From positions 1 through 8,181 of the forward strand of contig JBBRFH010000156.1 in assembly GCA_038224615.1 (NCBI GenBank): DNA of 8,181 nucleotides, written 5' to 3'. This DNA comes from JBBRFH01 sp038224615. GTDB taxonomy: Bacteria > Planctomycetota > Phycisphaerae > Tepidisphaerales > Tepidisphaeraceae. The first letter of the stretch is position 1; each line of letters begins with the position of its first letter. The notes below the pieces were generated by a model that was given only the letters and a program-made list of their open reading frames with translations, made no database searches and had not been told where the DNA came from. This document shows, in pieces, positions 1 to 5,811 of this stretch. The translations under genes were made by a program, and so were the position numbers.

Positions 1-3
1 CAC

Positions 4-58
4 CAATGACTAATGACCAATGACCAATGCGAAAGCCGCACTGGTCATTGGTCATTTT
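4..58. repeat. Heptamer tandem repeat forming a long hairpin (CAATGAC type)
   Basis: Units of seven bases follow each other from 4: CAATGAC, TAATGAC, CAATGAC, then a partial CAATGC. The same unit returns inverted at 42-56. Bases 12-26 pair perfectly with 42-56 (15 bp). After one A/C mismatch (27 and 41), 28-31 pair with 37-40, leaving a 5-base loop at 32-36. The hairpin lies 24 bp beyond the stop of the OmpA-like gene and could end its transcript, but no U-tract follows on that strand; on the plus strand the last arm runs into TTTT (55-58). The array may continue beyond the left edge. Confidence 0.85.
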
Positions 59-80
59 ACATCGGCTATTGGTGCCCGCG

Positions 81-752
81 TCAGCGCGTCACGACGACGA
101 TTTCGACGCGGCGGCTTTGGTCGGGGGTCTTCTTGGGCATCGTTTCGCCCATCGCCTGCATGCCGACGAGCTTCTTGTCGAGCCCGCCTTGCTCGATCAG
201 GTAGTCGGCGACCGATCGGGCGCGGGCGGCGGAGAGGTCGAGGTTGTCCTTCCACTTGCCCTTGGTCTTGGTGATCGGATCGGTATCGGTGTGGCCGACG
301 ATGACCACCCGCTTGCCCGGATAATCCTTCTTGACGACCGCGGCGAGCTTCTTCAGCGTGCTGCCGGCCGAGGCCTTCACTTCGGCGTCGCCTGAAGCGA
401 ACAGCACAGCGCCGGGGACGGCGACGGTGATCGTGCCGGCGCGATCGTCACGCGTGACGGTCAGGCCCGACAATGCCGGGTCCGCAGGCGCTTCGCCGGG
501 GGCGGGTTTGGCGGTGAGTTGAGAGCGGAGATCCTCGATGGACTTGTCGCGCTCGGCGAGTTGGCCTTGCAAAGCGGCGACGTCGCCTGGCTGCGGACGG
601 GCGGCGAGTTCCGATTCCTTCGTGCGAAGCGAATCCTGAAGTTCGACGTTCTGCTGACGCAGCGACAGGTTCTCGTCGTGGACCTTGTTCTGACACCCGA
701 CTGCGCCGGCAGTGAGCAGGGGAAGCATGCACATCCATGTGCCAAATTTCAT
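81..752 (-). CDS. OmpA-family peptidoglycan-binding lipoprotein
   Basis: The 223-residue product resembles Pal/OmpA-type envelope proteins that tether an outer or cell-surface membrane to peptidoglycan. Residues 1-20 form a short hydrophobic signal ending in AVGC, a plausible lipobox with Cys20 as lipid-bearing residue. Residues about 24-80 are charged, heptad-like and rich in Gln, Glu and Leu, so probably a coiled-coil spacer. A Pro/Ala linker (about 82-95) follows. Residues about 105-221 are an OmpA C-terminal domain, with VLFASGDAEV at 116-125, GHTDTD at 153-158, a DLSAARARSVADYL helix at 172-185 and SRRVEI at 213-218. The family's usual Asn before the RR pair is Ser here. The ATG at 752 is supported by AAGGAG (760-765 on the plus strand) seven bases upstream. 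It is transcribed divergently from the gene at 949. Family is clear; ligand binding is inferred from the domain. Confidence 0.93.
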   Translation of the reverse strand: MKFGTWMCMLPLLTAGAVGCQNKVHDENLSLRQQNVELQDSLRTKESELAARPQPGDVAALQGQLAERDKSIEDLRSQLTAKPAPGEAPADPALSGLTVTRDDRAGTITVAVPGAVLFASGDAEVKASAGSTLKKLAAVVKKDYPGKRVVIVGHTDTDPITKTKGKWKDNLDLSAARARSVADYLIEQGGLDKKLVGMQAMGETMPKKTPDQSRRVEIVVVTR

Positions 753-800
753 CTATCGACTCCTTCGATAAAAAGTTATCTGGAATGCTAACCGCAGAAT

Positions 801-889
801 TTGCCGATTGCCAACGGGCGATTGCCGATTTCCTGTCCAGATTCCAGACGCCGCGACGGTTTGCCACCCCGGTGGGCTTTGGCAATCGG
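801..889. repeat. Heptamer repeat with inverted arm (TTGCCGA type)
   Basis: Between the divergent OmpA-like gene and the gene at 949, seven-base units run from 801: TTGCCGA, TTGCCAA, CGGGCGA, TTGCCGA, TTTCCTG. An 11-bp perfect inverted partner occurs downstream: CCGATTGCCAA at 804-814 against TTGGCAATCGG at 879-889. The rest of the 196-bp divergent region must hold the promoters of both genes, but I see no convincing pair of promoter boxes on either strand. Confidence 0.7.
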
Positions 890-948
890 GTCGACGGTTT
901 GGACGGCACGGCTGTCCTATGGCACAATGCGCCCTCGCCAAAACCGCT

Positions 949-1689
949 ATGCTCCTGCAGACCAACAGCTACATCGTCCCGAAAGAGAAGCGCGCCGCTC
1001 ACAACCACCTGATGCAGCGGTTCCGGCAGGTGTTGATGAAGATCGGCTGCGACCACTTCGAGGTGTTCGAGCAGGTCGGCGCCAACTGGGCCGGCGGGGA
1101 GACCAGCGGGCGGTTCGTGCAGATGATGAAGTTCCGCGATCGCAAGCACTGCCAGGCGGTCCAACTCATGGAGCGCAAGGACCCGGCCGCCCAGGCGCTG
1201 GTCCGCGAGTTCTGCGACCTGATCAACTTCAACTACCAGGAACAGCAGGGCCTGTTCGCCCACGGTTACTACCAGGCGACGATCGAGCCGATCAAGCTCG
1301 GCAAATCGACCGATCTGGCTTACAACGCCTTTGCCGGCGAGGAAGCGCCGTTCGATCCCGACGCCAAGATCGAGCCGCCGACGCCTGCGGTCACAGCCGC
1401 GAAAGTGGAGACCGACGATGAATCGGCCGAGCACGCCGATGGACCGTCGATGAGCGACCTGCTTCGCAAGCCCGTGGAAGGCGAAACCGAATCCGATCCG
1501 GCCGACGATGGCGTGCTTGCGATCGACGATCTGACCGCGCCCGACGATGCCGAAACGCCCATCGACGGGGCGTTGGCGGGCGAAGCGGTCGCGTCCGCCG
1601 ATGACGATGAAGGTGCCGAGCCGGACTTGCTCGACGAAGCTTCCGACGACGATTCTGATTCTGAACGCACGTCCCAGCACTCGACATGA
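949..1689 (+). CDS. Hypothetical protein with conserved N-terminal domain and acidic tail
   Basis: I do not recognise a named family. From the ATG at 949 the product has 246 residues. Residues 1-118 look like one folded domain, alternating helices and strands with many aromatic and conserved-looking residues (CDHFEVFEQVG at 34-44, GRFVQMMKFRDRKH at 54-67, REFCDLINFNYQEQQGLF at 86-103). The pattern is reminiscent of small ferredoxin-like alpha/beta domains, but this is only an impression. From about 135 to the end the chain is Asp/Glu/Pro/Ala-rich and probably disordered. No signal peptide or membrane segment is seen. No Shine-Dalgarno sequence precedes 949 or the in-frame ATG at 919; the ORF extends to 808, but that part reads through the heptamer repeat and is unlikely to be translated. 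Its stop overlaps the next gene's start by four bases (ATGA), so the two are probably co-translated. Confidence 0.8.
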   Translation: MLLQTNSYIVPKEKRAAHNHLMQRFRQVLMKIGCDHFEVFEQVGANWAGGETSGRFVQMMKFRDRKHCQAVQLMERKDPAAQALVREFCDLINFNYQEQQGLFAHGYYQATIEPIKLGKSTDLAYNAFAGEEAPFDPDAKIEPPTPAVTAAKVETDDESAEHADGPSMSDLLRKPVEGETESDPADDGVLAIDDLTAPDDAETPIDGALAGEAVASADDDEGAEPDLLDEASDDDSDSERTSQHST

Positions 1690-2075
1690 AAACGATGTTC
1701 CGCCTGATCGTGCTCGTGATCGTGCTCGGCGGATGGGCACTGGCGGCGTTGTCGCTTTACATCGTGCGACTTCCTGATTCGCAATACTGGATCGGCATCG
1801 TCCCCAAGAACCGGCTGCACTGGGTCGACACGTATCTCGACGTCCGCAACTGGACCGCCGCCGAGGTCTATCAGCATCCCGACTTCACCCGACGGTTGAT
1901 GGTGGCGCAGAAAACCCAATGGCTGACCCACGCCGTGCCGGATCCGAAGGGGGACATCGAGGTCCAATTGATGGACATCCTCGACAACGGCCCGCCTGCG
2001 ACGCAGCCCAGCGAAGAGACCGTCAAGCACGTCCCGCCAACGCGGCTTCCACCGCGAAATGTCGGCGTGAAATAA
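1686..2075 (+). CDS. Small single-pass membrane-anchored hypothetical protein
   Basis: The 129-residue product is of unknown family. Residues 5-26 form a strongly hydrophobic segment after MKTMFR, either an uncleaved membrane anchor or a signal peptide without a clear cleavage site. The remaining roughly 100 residues would lie outside the cytoplasm. They include a Trp/Tyr/Asp-rich stretch (about 34-60, with WIGIVPKNRLHWVDTY) and end in a Pro-rich tail (about 103-126). The ATG lies within the stop of the preceding gene (ATGA, four-base overlap), a typical sign of translational coupling, so the acidic-tailed protein and this membrane protein may act together. The gene converges on the DinB-like gene with 41 bp between stops. 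Confidence 0.8.
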   Translation: MKTMFRLIVLVIVLGGWALAALSLYIVRLPDSQYWIGIVPKNRLHWVDTYLDVRNWTAAEVYQHPDFTRRLMVAQKTQWLTHAVPDPKGDIEVQLMDILDNGPPATQPSEETVKHVPPTRLPPRNVGVK

Positions 2076-2116
2076 GCAGCGGGGCGGCACTGGCCGGGCG
2101 GATTCAGCCCGCGTGA

Positions 2117-2611
2117 TTACAGGCTGTGAGCGGCCTTGTAGAGATTCCAGGTGAGATGGATCTGGCCTTGGTGGTGGGCCTCGTGCCAGGTGAGCAAGAC
2201 GATCGACTCGGCGGCAGACCGCTTCACATTATTCGGGAACTCGAGTACCTGCGCGAGTTGCTCGGGCGTCGCCGAGGCGAGGAACGCCTTGAAGGCGCCG
2301 TAGTGGATGTCGATGGCGTTGCGGATGTCGGCAAGCGAGGGAATATTTTGATCGGACGGCGTCGATCCGCCGCCGAAATTTTTCACCAGATCCGGGTCGG
2401 TCTCGGTGCCGCCCTTGAGGCGGACATTGAGATAGCGGTCGTGCGTGGCGGCGCAGTGCATCGCCTGCCACCCGATATGGGCGCGGCCGGAGCCTGGGCG
2501 CCAGGCGAGAACCTTGCCGACGTCCTGCCCGCTTTTCTCGATGGCATCGAGAACGCCAAGCAGACGGTCGTGGGAGAACTCAAGTCCGGCGAGCAGGGTG
2601 GCTTTGTCCAT
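2117..2611 (-). CDS. DinB-like putative metal-dependent four-helix protein
   Basis: The 164-residue length suits the DinB/YfiT-like superfamily, four-helix bundles that bind a divalent metal through three histidines and include thiol-dependent transferases and many uncharacterised members. Visible hallmarks are an early helix with IGWQAMHCAATHDRYLN (46-62), supplying a candidate metal ligand at His52 (or His57), and a late helix with HEAHHQGQI (143-151), where His143 and His147 give the HxxxH pair. The stretch between them ends in the typical PEQLAQVLEFPN turn (116-127). No signal peptide is present, so it should be cytoplasmic. The ATG at 2611 has AAGG eight bases upstream (2620-2623 on the plus strand). 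It lies 86 bp beyond rpmH on the same strand; no functional link to L34 is apparent. The substrate cannot be inferred. The name reflects fold family and does not imply a damage-inducible DNA repair role. Confidence 0.88.
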   Translation of the reverse strand: MDKATLLAGLEFSHDRLLGVLDAIEKSGQDVGKVLAWRPGSGRAHIGWQAMHCAATHDRYLNVRLKGGTETDPDLVKNFGGGSTPSDQNIPSLADIRNAIDIHYGAFKAFLASATPEQLAQVLEFPNNVKRSAAESIVLLTWHEAHHQGQIHLTWNLYKAAHSL

Positions 2612-2651
2612 GGGGTGAGCCTTATGCAGAGGGGAGTACGCGAAGTGAAAG

Positions 2652-2670
2652 GGGCAATTCGGATCTGCCC
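2652..2670 (-). terminator. Weak hairpin between rpmH and the DinB-like gene
   Basis: On the minus strand GGGCA (2670-2666) can pair with TGCCC (2656-2652) around a 9-base loop, followed by a short pyrimidine run CTTTC. It is in the right place to end or attenuate the rpmH transcript 28 bases after its stop. The stem is only five pairs and there is no true U-tract, so the call is tentative. Confidence 0.22.
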
Positions 2671-2697
2671 GCCGTCTACCGCGTTCTACCTACTCAA

Positions 2698-2832
2698 TCA
2701 GACGACCTGAACACGACGACCCGCCGCGCGCTTGCGGTTGATCATCTTGCGGCCGTTGCGGGTGCTCATGCGGGCGCGGAAACCGAGCTTGCGGGCTCGT
2801 TTGACCTTGCTGATGCGGTGCGGGTAATGCAT
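2698..2832 (-). CDS. rpmH: 50S ribosomal protein L34
   Basis: This 44-residue, Arg/Lys-rich protein is identified by the L34 core: GFRARMSTRNGRKMINRKRA fills residues 17-36 and closely matches the conserved bacterial L34 segment. L34 is a late-assembling component of the large subunit that contacts 23S rRNA. The N-terminus reads MHYPHRISKVKRARKL, in place of the common MKRTYQPS-type start, which I take to be a lineage variant. Length is normal (44-46 residues in most bacteria). The ATG at 2832 has AGAGG seven bases upstream (2840-2844 on the plus strand). The next minus-strand gene is a DinB-like protein, with no rnpA or yidC as in the classical rpmH-rnpA cluster. The gene lies 51 bp after the propeller gene and may be read from that transcript or from its own promoter, which I could not identify. 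Confidence 0.95.
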   Translation of the reverse strand: MHYPHRISKVKRARKLGFRARMSTRNGRKMINRKRAAGRRVQVV

Positions 2833-2883
2833 TGCGAATCCTCTACTTACGTTCAGCGGATTGAAGCCCGCGTGTCTTCTCGA

Positions 2884-5097
2884 TTACGGCACATTGACGC
2901 TGATTCTTTCGTAGCCGGCGTTGCCTCGGTCGTCCGTGGCACGCACCGTCAGCGTGTGTTGGCCCTTGGCCAACCCCATCAGCGCGAGGGTGTATCGCTC
3001 CTCAGGGGAATCGGCCATCGTATCATCAGGGAGACTTTTTTGCCAGTGGGTGGTGCTGTCGACCGCGTATTCGACGCTGGCGACCGTCCCGGCGCGGTCC
3101 ACGACCCGCAGCGTTACCGTCGTCCCCTCCAATTTCACATCGCCAATGGCGGGGGGAGTATTGTCGATCAGCAAACCGTCGCTCACGCGGGCGACTTCCT
3201 TTCCCTGGCCGGCCGGATTGGAGCGGGCATCGGTGGCGACGACCTTCAATTCATATTGTCCGTCGGCGGTATGCTTCCCGGACCAGGTGTAGCTGTTTTC
3301 GGCGATGTTTTCCGCCAGCGCCACCCATCCGCCGCGATCAGGCTGACGGGCGTAAAGCGTGTAGCGAAGGTCGTCCTCGTTTGGATCGCTCGCGTCCCAT
3401 GTGACGGTGAGATTGCCCGGGTTCTGCGGGTCGCCGGCCGGCACGACTGTGATCGACGCAATGCGCGGCGCGATGTTGGGTTTCTGGTAGGCGACCATCA
3501 CCTCGTCCACGGCGGGCGTCTTGGTCGCGTCGGTGGTTGCCAGTGTGACCTTGTACTGCGCATAACGTCCGACGGGAGTGACGATCGGCGTAAACTCCTT
3601 CGCGGGCACGCCAGCCGACCAGTCGGACCAGCCGCCTTTCTCCGGGTCGGCGACATTGCCGCTACGCGTCTGGACTGTCAGTGAAGTTTTTTCCGGAAGC
3701 GACCCGCGTAATTGCAACGTACCGAACGTACACGGCACGGTGGCGTCGAGGACATCGCTCAGGTACGAGCCCTGGCTTGCGAACCCACCCGACAGTCGCA
3801 GCACGCCGCCGCTGTTGCTGGTGGCGCACAGCAGCGTGCCGTCCGCGGATGGAACGATCGCGGTCACCTGCTCGGCGTCGGCGCGGGCGATGACTGAGGC
3901 TTCCTCGGTGTCGGGATGCAGTTCGTAGATTTCGCCGGAGTCGCCCGTGCCGATCAGGATCGACTGCCCGGCGACGGCCATCGTGTAGATGATCGTCTTG
4001 CCGCGGAACAGCTCGGTGACGAAACCGTTCTTGTCGATGCGGTAGACCGCATTTCCGCCGGCGGCGGCGTCGGCGGAACCAGCATTGGCATTAGCCAGCG
4101 TAGGGCCTGCGGAGGCGTTGGGCTTGGCCGGCTCGGTGGCGGGTTCGGCGTCGGCAGACTTGGCGCCGGTCACCTCGGGAATCGCAGGCGATTCTTTGGG
4201 AATCGGGTTGCCGGGCGCATCCTCCGGCGGTTTCGGGGCGGCGGGCGGCTTGGAGTCGATCGCCGCCGGGCTTGCCGCCTTCTCCGGCTTACCGCCGGCC
4301 GGCTTCTCTGGCGTGACGGGCAACTCGGCCCGCTCACGCGTCTCGCTCGTCGCGGCAAGGAGGTTGCCCTGCGCGTCGAGCGCGAGCGCCGAAATCTCGG
4401 ATTCGCCCGCGTCGAACAGCACGAACGGCTTGTGCGTCCGGGCGTCGATCTTGTACACGAATCCCGTGTCGTCCGTGCCCGCGTAGATCGTCCCGTCCGG
4501 CATCGGGAGCAGGCTCAGCACGTTGTGCCCCGACAGCTTGGCGATCTCCGTTACTTTACCGTCGGCGGCGCTGAAGATCCGTGCGTCGGGTCCGGTCCCC
4601 AGCAGCAAATGGTCGTCGGCGGGCACGATCGACCAGACGTAATCGACACCTTCTTGTTTGAAGAGTGTCGTGGGCTTCTCTTTTAATTCGCCGAGCGCGA
4701 CGACTTCCGCCTGAGTGCCCGCGAGCGCGACCAGGACGCGTCCCTTGGCGTCGACGGCGATCGCGGTGATCGTGCGGCTGTCGAACGTCGCCAGCGTCTG
4801 CAATTTCCCGTCCTTGAGCCGCATCACCTTGCTGTCAGGGAACGTGCCGAAAACGATTGCGCCATCCTTCGCCTGCGCGATCGCCGGGATCGCGTCGAAC
4901 TGCTGATCGGCGGGAAGGAGCGACTCGACCTGTCGCGACAGCTTCACCTGCCCGTGATTGGAAACGACCACGCCGTCAGTGGTGCCCTTGGCGAAATCTT
5001 CGCTCGTCGTCTGCGTGAAGTACTGCGTCTTCACGGCCAGCGCAGCAGACGTCAGACAGGACAACAGCAGCAGTGATGCGGCGGGGAGCTTCTTCAT
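2884..5097 (-). CDS. Secreted beta-propeller protein with C-terminal Ig/FnIII-like domains
   Basis: From the ATG at 5097 the product has 737 residues. Residues 1-21 are a signal peptide (KK, hydrophobic core, ALA cleavage site). LLSC at 11-14 is an alternative but very short lipobox. Residues about 60-255 and 350-440 hold propeller-blade repeats of the type DGxIxxGTxDxGxVYxID (blades near 78-93, 165-175, 200-217, 382-392, 419-434). Between them, about 256-348 is a Pro/Ala/Lys/Glu-rich low-complexity insert. Residues about 455-540 look like a beta-sandwich (GGWSDWSAG at 488-496). Residues 541-645 are FnIII/Ig-like (VTWDASDPNEDDLRY at 565-579), and 646-737 are a second such module (IDNTPPAIGDVKLEG, TVRATDDRGNAG), recalling domains in regulator-propeller proteins. 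No catalytic motif is visible; a binding or scaffold role outside the cytoplasm is inferred. The ORF reaches 5136, but the signal peptide favours 5097, which lacks a good Shine-Dalgarno. It follows folK by 63 bp and is probably co-transcribed. Confidence 0.88.
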   Translation of the reverse strand: MKKLPAASLLLLSCLTSAALAVKTQYFTQTTSEDFAKGTTDGVVVSNHGQVKLSRQVESLLPADQQFDAIPAIAQAKDGAIVFGTFPDSKVMRLKDGKLQTLATFDSRTITAIAVDAKGRVLVALAGTQAEVVALGELKEKPTTLFKQEGVDYVWSIVPADDHLLLGTGPDARIFSAADGKVTEIAKLSGHNVLSLLPMPDGTIYAGTDDTGFVYKIDARTHKPFVLFDAGESEISALALDAQGNLLAATSETRERAELPVTPEKPAGGKPEKAASPAAIDSKPPAAPKPPEDAPGNPIPKESPAIPEVTGAKSADAEPATEPAKPNASAGPTLANANAGSADAAAGGNAVYRIDKNGFVTELFRGKTIIYTMAVAGQSILIGTGDSGEIYELHPDTEEASVIARADAEQVTAIVPSADGTLLCATSNSGGVLRLSGGFASQGSYLSDVLDATVPCTFGTLQLRGSLPEKTSLTVQTRSGNVADPEKGGWSDWSAGVPAKEFTPIVTPVGRYAQYKVTLATTDATKTPAVDEVMVAYQKPNIAPRIASITVVPAGDPQNPGNLTVTWDASDPNEDDLRYTLYARQPDRGGWVALAENIAENSYTWSGKHTADGQYELKVVATDARSNPAGQGKEVARVSDGLLIDNTPPAIGDVKLEGTTVTLRVVDRAGTVASVEYAVDSTTHWQKSLPDDTMADSPEERYTLALMGLAKGQHTLTVRATDDRGNAGYERISVNVP

Positions 5098-5160
5098 GAA
5101 GCACCGAGCGTACCCCGGGCAGGGCGGCGGGATCAAATGGGCGTCGCGACGATCGCTTGG

Positions 5161-5682
5161 CTACTTCGCATTCTCCAGCAGTCCGCCGATGGTCATCATC
5201 AGTGTCGGGTGGACCACGTTGCGCGCGATTTCCGCCAGCGGTTCGAGGACGAAGCGACGTTGGTGCATCATCGGGTGGGGGACGATCAGCTCGTCGCTGG
5301 AGACGATTTTGTCGCCGAAAAGGAGCAGGTCGAGATCGATAACGCGCGGCTCCCAACGTTCGCGCCGGACCCGGCCGAGCTGCTGTTCGATTGCCAGCAA
5401 TTCCTTCAACAGTGCGTGCGAGCCAAGCGAAGTCTCGAACGCGACAGCGCCGTTGAGAAATGGCGGCGCGCCGTCGGGCAGGCCGACGGGGGCGGTCTCA
5501 ATCAGCCGCGAAATGCGCGTGACGGTGATCTGTGCGTGCTGCGACAGCGCGGCGACGGCCTGGTAACAGTTTCGCCCACGGTCGCCAAGGTTCGAGCCGA
5601 TGGCGATGTAAGCGGTCGTCGTCGAGACGCCGGCGGGCGTCGAGGTACCCAGGGTTGCCGTTGCGGAGTTGCCATTTCGCAT
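5161..5682 (-). CDS. folK: 2-amino-4-hydroxy-6-hydroxymethyldihydropteridine pyrophosphokinase (HPPK)
   Basis: FolK transfers pyrophosphate from ATP to 6-hydroxymethyl-7,8-dihydropterin, the step before dihydropteroate synthase in cytoplasmic folate synthesis. The 173-residue product has every expected landmark: AYIAIGSNLGDR at 24-35, PPFLNGAV at 73-80 (pterin pocket), LLKELLAIEQQLGRVR at 91-106, then RWEPRVIDLDLLLFGD at 109-124, where Asp116 and Asp118 correspond to the two Mg2+-binding aspartates of E. coli HPPK. PHPMMHQRRFVLEPLAEIA follows at 135-153. Length is typical apart from about 20 extra Thr/Ala/Gly-rich residues before the first strand. The ATG at 5682 is the only reasonable start; the ORF continues to 5793, but that part is translated heptamer repeat. 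There is no visible Shine-Dalgarno. No other folate gene is adjacent; the neighbours are envelope-type genes. Confidence 0.96.
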   Translation of the reverse strand: MRNGNSATATLGTSTPAGVSTTTAYIAIGSNLGDRGRNCYQAVAALSQHAQITVTRISRLIETAPVGLPDGAPPFLNGAVAFETSLGSHALLKELLAIEQQLGRVRRERWEPRVIDLDLLLFGDKIVSSDELIVPHPMMHQRRFVLEPLAEIARNVVHPTLMMTIGGLLENAK

Positions 5683-5708
5683 GGGCGATATGGTAGCCGC
5701 GCGACGCG

Positions 5709-5811
5709 GAATTCTGAATTCTGAATGCTGAATTCTGACAGCAGCCCGCCGGCGGCGAGATCGTTGCAGCCCCGAATTCCTTTCAGAATTCATCCTTCAG
5801 AATTCAGAATT
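5709..5811. repeat. GAATTCT heptamer arrays in inverted orientation
   Basis: The left array starts at 5709 with GAATTCT, GAATTCT, GAATGCT, GAATTCT. The right array (5784-5811) reads CAGAATT, CATCCTT, CAGAATT, CAGAATT, the same unit on the opposite strand. Arms 5710-5738 and 5783-5811 match at 27 of 29 positions, around a 44-base GC-rich spacer. Six GAATTC hexamers fall within about 100 bp. The right arm overlaps the TAA stop of the DUF1570 gene (5810-5812), and the left arm ends upstream of the folK start, so the structure fills the intergenic gap. It could fold into a long hairpin in the transcript, but no U-tract follows. Confidence 0.9.

Noticed and set aside
448..1740. Minus-strand ORF of 430 codons across the OmpA-like gene, the divergent region and the gene at 949
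   Set aside because: It lies in another frame of a clear OmpA-family gene and antisense to a better candidate, is Arg/Val/Gly-rich as expected of a GC-rich shadow, and has no recognisable domain.
1320..2090. Minus-strand ORF of 256 codons opposite the coupled pair
   Set aside because: It contains a long Ser/Ala low-complexity stretch that is the mirror of the acidic tail. The plus-strand pair has an ATGA overlap and a membrane segment, which favour it.
2095..2111. CGGGC/GCCCG hairpin between the convergent genes as a bidirectional terminator
   Set aside because: The stem is only five pairs around a 7-base loop with no T-tract on either side, so it could occur by chance in GC-rich DNA.
2612..2697. 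rnpA or another short gene downstream of rpmH
   Set aside because: Only 86 bp separate the two genes and no reading frame with RnpA features is present.
2126..2710. Plus-strand ORF of 194 codons opposite the DinB-like gene
   Set aside because: The minus strand carries the three-His DinB-like pattern and a usable ribosome binding site.
3916..4686. Plus-strand ORF of 256 codons inside the propeller gene (with similar ones at 2818-3684 and 4085-4486)
   Set aside because: These are Gly/Arg/Val-rich antisense frames of a gene with a signal peptide, propeller repeats and Ig-like domains.
5709..5811. CRISPR-like array
   Set aside because: The units are contiguous heptamers without unique spacers, and no cas gene is present.
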